This document shows, piece after piece, positions 13,763 through 21,340 of a stretch of 32,451 nt of DNA (its first letter is position 1; each line of letters opens with the position of its first letter). This DNA is from a virus. The stretch spans positions 1 to 32,451 of IMG/VR virus record IMGVR_UViG_3300042691_006884, one strand, 5' to 3'. The notes under the pieces were generated by a model, which did not search any database, was not told where the DNA came from, and worked only from the letters and a program-made list of their open reading frames with translations. The position numbers and the translations under genes were made by a program.

Positions 13763-15942
13763 TGCCTAGGTACTCCAAATACGGCGCCCTCGACACGATG
13801 GTGCTCGACGACGGGGATGTTGGCTTCTCCAGCTTCAACAACCGCAAGCGCCCAGATCAGCTTGCGCAAGGGGAGTTGGCGGAGAGCATCAATGGCCGGA
13901 TGGACCTTGAGGCCGCTTGGCAGGTGCGTAAGGGGCTGGACAGCTTTGGCCCTACGCTGACGGCTAACACGGAATCCATTCGACTCCTAGACCCCTCCGT
14001 GTGGAAACTGTATGCCACCGTGAACATCAGCTCCGCCACCCGCTCTTCTGCCACCGTCACGATCACCACCTCGTCAGCGCACAGCTTCAGCAGCAACACG
14101 CTGGTGAGTGTGAACGGGGTTAATGGCACCATCGACCCCACCGGGAATCGGCTCATCACGGTGACGGGAGCCAGCACCTTCACGTTCACGATCACTGGCG
14201 CCACTGGCAGCGAAACCTATGCCCTGAGCAGCGCCACTACGTCGGCGCCTAAGCTCTCGGCTACGGCCACCACTGGCGTTTACGGCTCCTGCCTGTTCTC
14301 GGACCCGTCCAGCAACAACGCCAACTACATCATTCGGGCGACCAACAAGGAGGCCATTGCCACGCCTGTGGGCGGAGGTGCTTCCACCACCGTCGTCTAC
14401 CCTGCCGGGGTGAGCATTACGAGTGCCGTGGAACTGCTCCAGTGCTTCGACAAAGTGCTGCTGTTTCGCGAGGGCCAAACCGCGCTGGAGTGGAATGGCG
14501 TGTTGACGGGCTCCCCTGCGTTCACGGCTGTGGCCAGTGGCGTCTACACGCAGCCGGTGTATTTCGACGCAGCCGTCAACTGCCAGATCAGCAATGGCGT
14601 GGTAACGGTTGCCGCGACCAACCACGGGCTGGCCGTTGGCGACAAGGTGTACGTCATCGACCGTGGAACCTCTGAGCTGGAGGAGGGCGATGTGGCCTAC
14701 ACCGTGGGCGACATTGGCGATGGCAACGCCTTCTACTTCTACGCTCAGGTGCGGGATATGGCCCCCAACTCGGTGGTCCTGTCCAAGAAGGTGAGTAGCG
14801 GGAAGGGCTTCATTCATATGCCCTCCCCGAGCTGGGGCTACTATCATCAGCGTCGGCTATGGGTTCCCTACTGGTACGAGCCAGCCGCTGGGAGCTACAC
14901 CAACCGCAATCGTCGAGACGAGATCATCGCGTCTGACATTCTCGACAGCAACACCTACGACCGGCTGCAAAACCAATACCGCATCACGGCGGGTATTGCT
15001 GATTACGTGGTCGGGTTGCAGGCGTTTGCTGAGGACAATCTGCTGGTGTTCAACCGCAACTCTATTCACTTGGTGCGCGGCATCAGCGGTGCCATTTCCG
15101 ACACCAGCGTCACTGCCATCACCTCGGAGATTGGGTGCGTGGCTCGACGGTCCATCCTTCAGGTGGGCAATCAGGTGCTGTTCCTCTCCGACAACGGCGT
15201 GTACGCAGCCGCTTTTGGCGACCTCTACAACTTGAGAGGGGCTGGCGTGCCGTTGTCGGAGCCTATCGCGGGCACCATCGCACGGATTAACAAGGACTAC
15301 GTCGGAAACGCCGTGGCGGCTTATTTCAACAACCGCTACTACCTTGCCATCCCGCTGGATGCTTCCACGACGAACAACGCCCTGCTCGTCTACAACTTCC
15401 TCAATCAGGGCTGGGAGAGCGTGGACGAGGTGAGGGCGTCTGGTTGGGCCATCGACAACCTCATCGTGGGCGAGAACAACGGGCTGGCGTCTATGTTCAC
15501 GGTTAGCCCGTCCGGCTCGATCCACAAGGTGGATGGCCGTGAGGACAACAATGACAATCTCTCCCTGTTTGCTGGCGTCCCGTCCGTTGCCTATCCCATC
15601 TACTCTAAGCTAACGACGAGGCAATACAGCTACGGGACGATGGAGCGTAAGAAGTTCTCCACCTACGAGTTGCACATTGAGTCGTCCAGCTCACAGGCGT
15701 CGAATGCTGGCATTGCGATTGAGGTGGAGAACCCAGACTCAACCACCTCTGCCGGAACCGTTTCCGACCTGCTTGGTGGCTTTTTGGATGTGGGTGAAGA
15801 CGCCTCCGTGCGTGGTAGAATCGGCAACAAGCGCGGATATGGCGCCCAGCTTTCAATCGTCCCGCTTGCAGGACGCCCCAAGCTGCGAGCCGTAAAGGTG
15901 CAGGCTTCCACCACAGACCCAACGGCCACTTCCAAGACCTAA
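13762..15942 (+). CDS. Tail nozzle / tubular protein B-like (tail stabilisation)
   Basis: 726 residues. The N-terminus contains GFSSFNNRKRPDQLAQGELA, then NGRMDLEAAWQVRKG, a typical opening of T7 gp12-like and related nozzle proteins (many genes read 'R.pp..L..ge...a.NgR...g....R.G'). A Thr/Ser-rich inserted beta domain lies at about 85-155. The remainder has propeller-type repeats: YHQRRLWVPYWYE, DYVVGLQAFAEDNLLVFNRN, SIHLVRGISG, VLFLSDNGVYAA, YLAIPLDASTTNNALLVYNF and QGWESVDEV. In podoviruses it forms the distal tube that DNA passes through. Family is moderately certain. Confidence 0.7.
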   Translation: MPRYSKYGALDTMVLDDGDVGFSSFNNRKRPDQLAQGELAESINGRMDLEAAWQVRKGLDSFGPTLTANTESIRLLDPSVWKLYATVNISSATRSSATVTITTSSAHSFSSNTLVSVNGVNGTIDPTGNRLITVTGASTFTFTITGATGSETYALSSATTSAPKLSATATTGVYGSCLFSDPSSNNANYIIRATNKEAIATPVGGGASTTVVYPAGVSITSAVELLQCFDKVLLFREGQTALEWNGVLTGSPAFTAVASGVYTQPVYFDAAVNCQISNGVVTVAATNHGLAVGDKVYVIDRGTSELEEGDVAYTVGDIGDGNAFYFYAQVRDMAPNSVVLSKKVSSGKGFIHMPSPSWGYYHQRRLWVPYWYEPAAGSYTNRNRRDEIIASDILDSNTYDRLQNQYRITAGIADYVVGLQAFAEDNLLVFNRNSIHLVRGISGAISDTSVTAITSEIGCVARRSILQVGNQVLFLSDNGVYAAAFGDLYNLRGAGVPLSEPIAGTIARINKDYVGNAVAAYFNNRYYLAIPLDASTTNNALLVYNFLNQGWESVDEVRASGWAIDNLIVGENNGLASMFTVSPSGSIHKVDGREDNNDNLSLFAGVPSVAYPIYSKLTTRQYSYGTMERKKFSTYELHIESSSSQASNAGIAIEVENPDSTTSAGTVSDLLGGFLDVGEDASVRGRIGNKRGYGAQLSIVPLAGRPKLRAVKVQASTTDPTATSKT

Positions 15943-15943
15943 A

Positions 15944-16639
15944 ATGCCCATCCTAGCCACAGGCAACACGTTCGCCACGGGCGACAGCGTTACGGCCACG
16001 ACGCTGAACAATGCCGTCAACAACGCCACGTTTGCAGCCAACGCGGTGGACAATGTCACGACGCAGCTTTCTGGCGGGGCAGTGATTGTTCGGGATGGGG
16101 GAATCACCCCAGCTAAGCTTTCTACGGGCGCTCCTACTTGGAACACCAGCTCGCAGATGTCGGCTGGGTCCATTGAGAGCACGCCCATTGGCCTCAATGG
16201 ACCGTCTTCCGCTGCATTTACGACTCTTTCTGCGTCTGGCACCACCAAGGTGTACGAGATGATCGAAAGGGCCTCTATTTCGGGTACAGGGCTGTCTGGC
16301 ACCGTCAACTTCAATGCCCTTGATGGCGCTGTGGCTTACGTCACTGCCAGTGCTACGGGCAACTGGACCATCAACCTGCGCGGGGACGGATCAAACACCC
16401 TGAACGCTATGATGGCCACGGGTGACTCGTTCACGTTCGTGGTGCTGGCTACGCAGGGTGCTACGGCCTACTACCAAAGTGGGATGCAAATCGACGGCAA
16501 TTCCGTCACCCCAAAGTGGGCTGGTGGCACTGCCCCGGCGGCTGGCAACGCCTCCTCGATTGACGCATACAGCTTCGTGGTGATTAAGACCGCCTCTGCT
16601 ACGTTCACCGTTCTGGCCAGCCAGACCAAATTCGCTTAA
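15944..16639 (+). CDS. Tail fibre-like structural protein (231 aa)
   Basis: An N-terminal helix-strand module (FATGDSVTATTLNNAVNNAT, then GGAVIVRDGGITPAKLS) looks like a tail-attachment or trimerisation segment often found in fibres. The C-terminal part is beta-rich (GAVAYVTASATGNWTINLRG, DSFTFVVLATQGATAYY, DAYSFVVIKTASATFTVLAS) and resembles a common small fibre C-terminal domain in marine and freshwater phages. It follows the nozzle gene after one base. It is likely a fibre or spike bound to the tail, but the receptor or enzymatic role is not evident. Confidence 0.7.
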   Translation: MPILATGNTFATGDSVTATTLNNAVNNATFAANAVDNVTTQLSGGAVIVRDGGITPAKLSTGAPTWNTSSQMSAGSIESTPIGLNGPSSAAFTTLSASGTTKVYEMIERASISGTGLSGTVNFNALDGAVAYVTASATGNWTINLRGDGSNTLNAMMATGDSFTFVVLATQGATAYYQSGMQIDGNSVTPKWAGGTAPAAGNASSIDAYSFVVIKTASATFTVLASQTKFA

Positions 16640-16641
16640 TT

Positions 16642-18417
16642 ATGGCCGAAACATCCGAAGACCTAGGTCTTGTTGGCGTGAACAACCCCAAGCCTAACTA
16701 CAACCCCACGGGTGGCGTAGTGCAGTTGCCGGGGCAGGGCGGGGCTCCCGGTGCGTACACGGTGGACCCGGGTGCGGCAATGGCCAACTACCTTAGCTCG
16801 TTCAGTCCAGAGCTAATGGACCAGCTTTTCAAGCTGGAGCAGGAGTACGGAACGCGGTTTCAGGATATGGACATTGCGGCTCGCAACCGCAATATCAATT
16901 CCCTCACCGCTTTAATTGGAAACCTGACCAATACGGCTGGGAATGTGGCCCGGGACGAAACCCGCACGCAGTCGCAGTTTGAGGTTGATCGGTTTGGGCA
17001 GTTTGGTGGTGCGTCCATTGCAGCTTACATAGCCGGGAACCCCTACCTGAAGTCGGCTATGGATCGGTCGGATGCCCTTGGGGGTGTTTCGACCAATGCG
17101 GCTTACGATGCCCTGTCTAAGCAGCTTCTTGGCGGCGCTCCTAGCAACATCGACCTGAGTCCTGAGCGGATTATGGCTGGTCAGCTAGGGGTTGGCGGAA
17201 GGCTCACCCCTCAGCAGGTGCAGGCCGAGCGGGTGGCAGCGGAGCGCATTGCTGCGGAGCGCATCGCAGCAGGTCAAGTGCAGGCTGGAGAGGTGGGCGC
17301 TGGTGCTCTGGGCCAATCGCTCTATCAGCAGGCTTTAAGCAATCAGCAGCTTTCCCCGCTGTCTCAGGCCCTTCAGGCTCAGGGTTTGGGGATGGCGACG
17401 GCCCCGGGCCAGCTCAACCCAGAAGAGCTTCGTGCTGCCACTCAAGGGGCGCGTGAGCGGTTTGCTTCTAGCGGAAGGCTGGAGGACAACCTTGGCATCA
17501 CTGGGGAGGCGCTTGCCCGTGCTGGCGCTTCTCGTGAACGCCAAATGCAGGACTTGGCTGCTGCGCAGGGGATTAACGCTCAGCTTCTGGGGGCCCAACA
17601 GGCCGGTCAGGGGTTGGCTACGGACGTTCTTCGGGCTGACATTGCCCGTCAGCAGGCCAATGTGGCCACTGGTCTACAGGCTGGCACCTTCAACGTGGAG
17701 TCGGCTCTACGTGCGGCGCAGGCCAATCAGCAGACTGGGTTGCAGGCTTCGCAGGCCAATCAGGATGCATTCCTGCGAGCGGCCCTTGCCAATCAACAAA
17801 CGGGGCTACAGGCGTCACTGGCCAACCAACAGGCGGGGATGCAGGCCGACCAATTCAACATCAGCAACCTGCAAGATGTAAACCGCTTCAATATCCAGAC
17901 TGGTTTGGATACGAGTCGGTTTAACGCTGACGCTGCCAATCGCTTTGCGGAGGCCAATCGTGGGTTTAACTACACCGCCCAGCAGGACTACCTCCGTAAT
18001 CTGGGTCTGCTTGGCCAGTCTACGCAGGGCTTGCGTGAGTCGGATCGCGCATACAACCTCAATCAGGTGAACACTTACGGCAATGTGAGCAATGCCGGGT
18101 TGAACGCCACGGGCTACAACACTCCTGCTCCCGGTGTGGCCGGTGGAATGAACTACTTCACTGCTGGCTCTACCGTATCTCCCAGCCAGAAGTTTGACCC
18201 GAATACTGGTGTCAATCTGGCGGCTACCAACGCCGCCAACCTGAGCAACTACAACGCCAACATCTACTCGGCCAACAAGACGTTGGAGGCTGCGGAGAAG
18301 ACGGCGGCTGCTACCAAGTCCGCTGGAAAGAGTTCTATGTTCGGCAGTATTGCAGGCGCCGCATTGACATCTGGTCTTGCCGCAAAGGCAGGAACTGCTG
18401 CTCTTGCTGCTCTATGA
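16642..18417 (+). CDS. Internal virion protein with Ala/Gln-rich repeats (591 aa)
   Basis: No named domain is recognised. Residues about 190-450 are Ala, Gln, Glu and Arg-rich helix, with short repeats such as AERIAAERIAAGQVQAGEVG and a roughly 12-residue repeat (ANQQTGLQAS, ANQDAFLRAA, ANQQTGLQAS, ANQQAGMQAD). This suggests a long amphipathic helical rod. A hydrophobic small-residue C-terminus (FGSIAGAALTSGLAAKAGTA) could insert in membrane. Between nozzle/fibre and two larger internal proteins, it matches the ejection-protein slot of podoviruses (T7 gp14-16 analogues by position). Stop overlaps the next ATG. Confidence 0.65.
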   Translation: MAETSEDLGLVGVNNPKPNYNPTGGVVQLPGQGGAPGAYTVDPGAAMANYLSSFSPELMDQLFKLEQEYGTRFQDMDIAARNRNINSLTALIGNLTNTAGNVARDETRTQSQFEVDRFGQFGGASIAAYIAGNPYLKSAMDRSDALGGVSTNAAYDALSKQLLGGAPSNIDLSPERIMAGQLGVGGRLTPQQVQAERVAAERIAAERIAAGQVQAGEVGAGALGQSLYQQALSNQQLSPLSQALQAQGLGMATAPGQLNPEELRAATQGARERFASSGRLEDNLGITGEALARAGASRERQMQDLAAAQGINAQLLGAQQAGQGLATDVLRADIARQQANVATGLQAGTFNVESALRAAQANQQTGLQASQANQDAFLRAALANQQTGLQASLANQQAGMQADQFNISNLQDVNRFNIQTGLDTSRFNADAANRFAEANRGFNYTAQQDYLRNLGLLGQSTQGLRESDRAYNLNQVNTYGNVSNAGLNATGYNTPAPGVAGGMNYFTAGSTVSPSQKFDPNTGVNLAATNAANLSNYNANIYSANKTLEAAEKTAAATKSAGKSSMFGSIAGAALTSGLAAKAGTAALAAL

Positions 18418-19211
18418 CCTATGAGCAGAAAGTCGCCCTAGCCAAACTCACTATCAAGGCTGGCCTTGAGAACTCAAGGAATCCGGCGGTGATGTGCAGC
18501 TTTGGCAAGGACAGTGTGGTTGTCCTGCATTTGGTTAACACCTTCAAGCGACTGAAGGTTATCTTCCACCGAGAGCCATTCCAGCATCACAAATATGACT
18601 ACGCCAATCGGGTGATGAAGGAGTGGGACTTGCACGTTATCGACTACCCTCCCGCTAGCACGGCAGCAGCGGAAGTCGGTTCGGATATGGAGGTAGTCAA
18701 CTACTACCAGATTGGAGCCAGAACCGTTCATCTGCCCACGGGCCTGAAGCACGAAGACAAGGGGCCAGACACCCTTTGTGCCCTTACTGAAATCTACGGC
18801 AAGCCAACCGGCACGTTCAACTACCCCTTCGACTTAGTGTTCCACGGCCATAAGTCGGTAGACAGCGATCCGATTATGGGTGATGTGCCCCTGTTCTCGG
18901 ATGTGGCTATGAACATCGGGGCTCCGTCTGCGGCGTTCCCAATCCGCCACTTCACCCACGCGGACGTATGGCGGTACATCGAGGAGAACAACATCCCGAT
19001 TCACCACGAGCGTTATGAGAAGCGGGATGGTGAATGGGTGGAGAAGGACGACAAGACCAACAACCCAGACTACATTGGCTGCTGCTACGCCTGTATGTCC
19101 CAGAATACGGGGAATAGCGTTCATTGCCCCAAGTGGGGTCTCACCGTCAGCAATGTCTCTAGCCAGCTTCGTTGGGCTCCTAAGTTGGAGGCCAGTTATT
19201 TGAAGCGGTAG
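18414..19211 (+). CDS. PAPS reductase / ATP-pyrophosphatase family enzyme (PP-loop)
   Basis: 265 residues. PP-loop SFGKDS at 29-34 follows VMC, as in PAPS-reductase/DndC-type proteins (usual SGGKDS), and binds ATP or PAPS phosphates. A Cys cluster C223, C224, C227 and C238 (DYIGCCYACMSQ...VHCPKWG) could hold zinc or Fe-S. No C-terminal ECGxH reductase motif is visible, so true sulfate reduction is doubtful; thiolation or phosphorothioation-type chemistry is as likely. It starts in an ATGA overlap with the internal virion gene. The gap to the next gene holds that gene's own promoter. It is probably an auxiliary gene inside the ejection cluster. Confidence 0.75.
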   Translation: MTYEQKVALAKLTIKAGLENSRNPAVMCSFGKDSVVVLHLVNTFKRLKVIFHREPFQHHKYDYANRVMKEWDLHVIDYPPASTAAAEVGSDMEVVNYYQIGARTVHLPTGLKHEDKGPDTLCALTEIYGKPTGTFNYPFDLVFHGHKSVDSDPIMGDVPLFSDVAMNIGAPSAAFPIRHFTHADVWRYIEENNIPIHHERYEKRDGEWVEKDDKTNNPDYIGCCYACMSQNTGNSVHCPKWGLTVSNVSSQLRWAPKLEASYLKR

Positions 19212-19220
19212 AATACCCCT
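19209..19220 (+). promoter_or_regulatory. Leaderless -10 promoter (TAGAAT)
   Basis: TAGAAT (19209-19214) overlaps the stop codon of the PP-loop gene and is followed by ACCCCT and the ATG at 19221, a 6-base gap. No Shine-Dalgarno is present. Confidence 0.6.
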
Positions 19221-21326
19221 ATGTTCACCTTCGGCTCACAGGTAAATCCATCCCTGTTGCGGCAGGATTTCTCGCCCATCCTTCAGGCTGCGCAGGCGCA
19301 GGCGCAGGGCACGCAGCAGGCTGCTCAAATTCGGGCTCAGTCTATGGCTGGGATTGGGTCACAGATCAGCGAGGGCTTCAAGACCTACGTCCAAAATCGC
19401 GAGAAGAACTCCATCCTTGAGGGCAAGAACAGCGCGATGCTTAGGGTGGCGGAGAAGGACCCGGTGCTGAATGCTGACCCCGAGTTTCAAAAGCTCCGCG
19501 ATAAGCAGACCAAGAACGGCGGGTTGTCGTTTGCCGACAACTCCAAGATGAATGCGTTGCTAGTCACCTACTCGGAGCAGAACCGTTTGGGTGAGGAGGC
19601 CAAGGCCCGTAAGCTAGCAATGGACAACAATCAGTTCCAGCTAGAAAAGGCCAGAGCTGATAATCTGCGTGCCGAGAATGACCGCAAGGCCTTCTCAAGG
19701 GTATTTAGCTCGGCTGGAGAGCTTGGTCGGATGCCGAATCAAGATGAGGCCATCCGCCTTGGCCTCTACCACAACATGAGCCCAGAGGCAATCGCCTCGA
19801 TGCTCAATATGTCCCAGAACTCCATTGAGTTCGGAATGAAGGTTGGGCAATATGATGAGCAGATTAAGAAGCTCAAAGCTGAAAACGCCGAGACTGCGGC
19901 GCGGACCACGCGGATTAATGAAGCTCTAAAGAGGATGCCTAACGGCTTCTTGGAGGTTACCGATGGGAAGAACCGCGTGTTCCAGACCGTCAACTTCAAC
20001 ACTGGTGAGATTACTAGCAAGCTACTTGAGGCGGGGTCTGCTCCTTCAGCAATCCAAGTTCTTGAGAAGCGTCAGAAGGATACGTCTCAAATCTTCAACA
20101 AGTATACGGAGCTACTGAACCGCGCCGACAGGAACAGCCCTGAGAACATCAAGGCGCGTAATGAATTGGTTACTCAATTCAACATCATCAATCCGAAGGA
20201 TGATGTTCAGATGAACCAGACTCGGGAGAATCTGGACAGTCTGTGGGGCCTTAAGTCTCCGGTTGCCATCGCTGCCCCGGGCAAGGGAGGCGCCCCTGCT
20301 CCTGCAACTAAGTCCAACATAACGGGCGTTAGCGTCTCTGCTCCCGGCACTCAGCCTACGCCTGCTGCGGCCCCCGCCACCACGGCCTCTGTGCCGTCAT
20401 TGTTGGCTCGCATGGGTGCTAAATTCTCTGCTGGCACCCTTCCTCGTTCTGCCGCTACGCCTTCGATTGACACTTCGGTGGCTGCTCCCACCCCTGTTGC
20501 TCCTCCTCCGGTGGACCTGAGTGCTCCTCCATCCATTAACGCAGTGATCCCGATGGGGCCTGCTGGTATGGAGCGAGGAGAGGGTGCAGACTTTCGGCCA
20601 ACCCCGACTGTTTCGCGTGCCCTTGCCTCAGCAATGCGCTGGGCAGACAAGAACTTAGTCCCGGAGAAGATTGGTCTTGGTGCTTTGGCTCGCAACCTGA
20701 ACAAGCCTGCATTTGAGGCGGCTCGTGCTCAGGAACTGAGCTACGCGCAATCCTTGGCGGAGAGCAGCGATACCCCGTCCAAGACGTTTGACGAGGCGAT
20801 GGTCAATTTCGGCTATCGCAAGTCGGATGCTGGAAAGTGGGACTACAAGGGTCCTTCCTATCGTGGAGGGGTCAACCCGAGCAAGGGCAAGGAGAAGCCA
20901 ATTGAATCGTCCTCGATTCCGTTTGGACCCGCCGGAATGGATAGCACATTTCTGGACCGCGATGCTCGCGCCACTGCTGTTGCTATGCAGCCGGAAATGG
21001 AGACTCCCCTGCCATTCCAGCGCTATCAGACTCCTGAGCAAGGCCCCCTTGGGCAGGTAATCAAGCTCAGCCCAGCCGCCCAAAAGATTGCAGACGAGAT
21101 TAGTCGAAGCGCACGGAGCGGAGATCGTGGCAAGGCCCCCGAGTTCTTCATTGAGTCCTCCAATGGAGACAATGGGAAGCGCACCCGCATCAAGCTATCT
21201 CAGCGCGATCTCGATTTATTCCTTAGCCGCACCCAAGACACCCGTGGCGAAGTGAAGCTGGGGGCCGAATTTCAGCCCTTTAGCCGGTCCTACGGTCAAC
21301 AGTTGCGGCAGTTTAGGGCAAGATAG
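19221..21326 (+). CDS. Internal virion protein, coiled-coil (701 aa)
   Basis: No named domain is recognised. The N-terminal region is Ala/Gln-rich (ILQAAQAQAQGTQQAAQIRA), then helical with probable coiled coils near 130-165 (NQFQLEKARADNLRAENDRK) and near 215-240. A Pro/Ala-rich linker (PTPAAAPATTASVP ... APTPVAPPPVDLSAPPS) spans about 345-440. The C-terminal third is mixed and charged. Size, position between two other internal proteins and high helix content fit an ejection or core protein. No lysozyme or transglycosylase motif was seen. The likely leaderless promoter means it can be expressed independently of the enzyme upstream. Confidence 0.6.
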   Translation: MFTFGSQVNPSLLRQDFSPILQAAQAQAQGTQQAAQIRAQSMAGIGSQISEGFKTYVQNREKNSILEGKNSAMLRVAEKDPVLNADPEFQKLRDKQTKNGGLSFADNSKMNALLVTYSEQNRLGEEAKARKLAMDNNQFQLEKARADNLRAENDRKAFSRVFSSAGELGRMPNQDEAIRLGLYHNMSPEAIASMLNMSQNSIEFGMKVGQYDEQIKKLKAENAETAARTTRINEALKRMPNGFLEVTDGKNRVFQTVNFNTGEITSKLLEAGSAPSAIQVLEKRQKDTSQIFNKYTELLNRADRNSPENIKARNELVTQFNIINPKDDVQMNQTRENLDSLWGLKSPVAIAAPGKGGAPAPATKSNITGVSVSAPGTQPTPAAAPATTASVPSLLARMGAKFSAGTLPRSAATPSIDTSVAAPTPVAPPPVDLSAPPSINAVIPMGPAGMERGEGADFRPTPTVSRALASAMRWADKNLVPEKIGLGALARNLNKPAFEAARAQELSYAQSLAESSDTPSKTFDEAMVNFGYRKSDAGKWDYKGPSYRGGVNPSKGKEKPIESSSIPFGPAGMDSTFLDRDARATAVAMQPEMETPLPFQRYQTPEQGPLGQVIKLSPAAQKIADEISRSARSGDRGKAPEFFIESSNGDNGKRTRIKLSQRDLDLFLSRTQDTRGEVKLGAEFQPFSRSYGQQLRQFRAR

Positions 21327-21328
21327 GC

Positions 21329-21340
21329 TATCATTGGGCC
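21329..21340 (+). promoter_or_regulatory. Leaderless -10 promoter (TATCAT)
   Basis: TATCAT (21329-21334) begins just after the previous stop and is followed by TGGGCC and the ATG at 21341, a 6-base gap. There is no Shine-Dalgarno. Confidence 0.5.

Noticed and set aside
14074-15525. Two long - strand ORFs under the tail nozzle gene
   Set aside because: Arg/His/Val-rich antisense products typical of GC-rich coding shadows; no ribosome site and wrong strand for the region.
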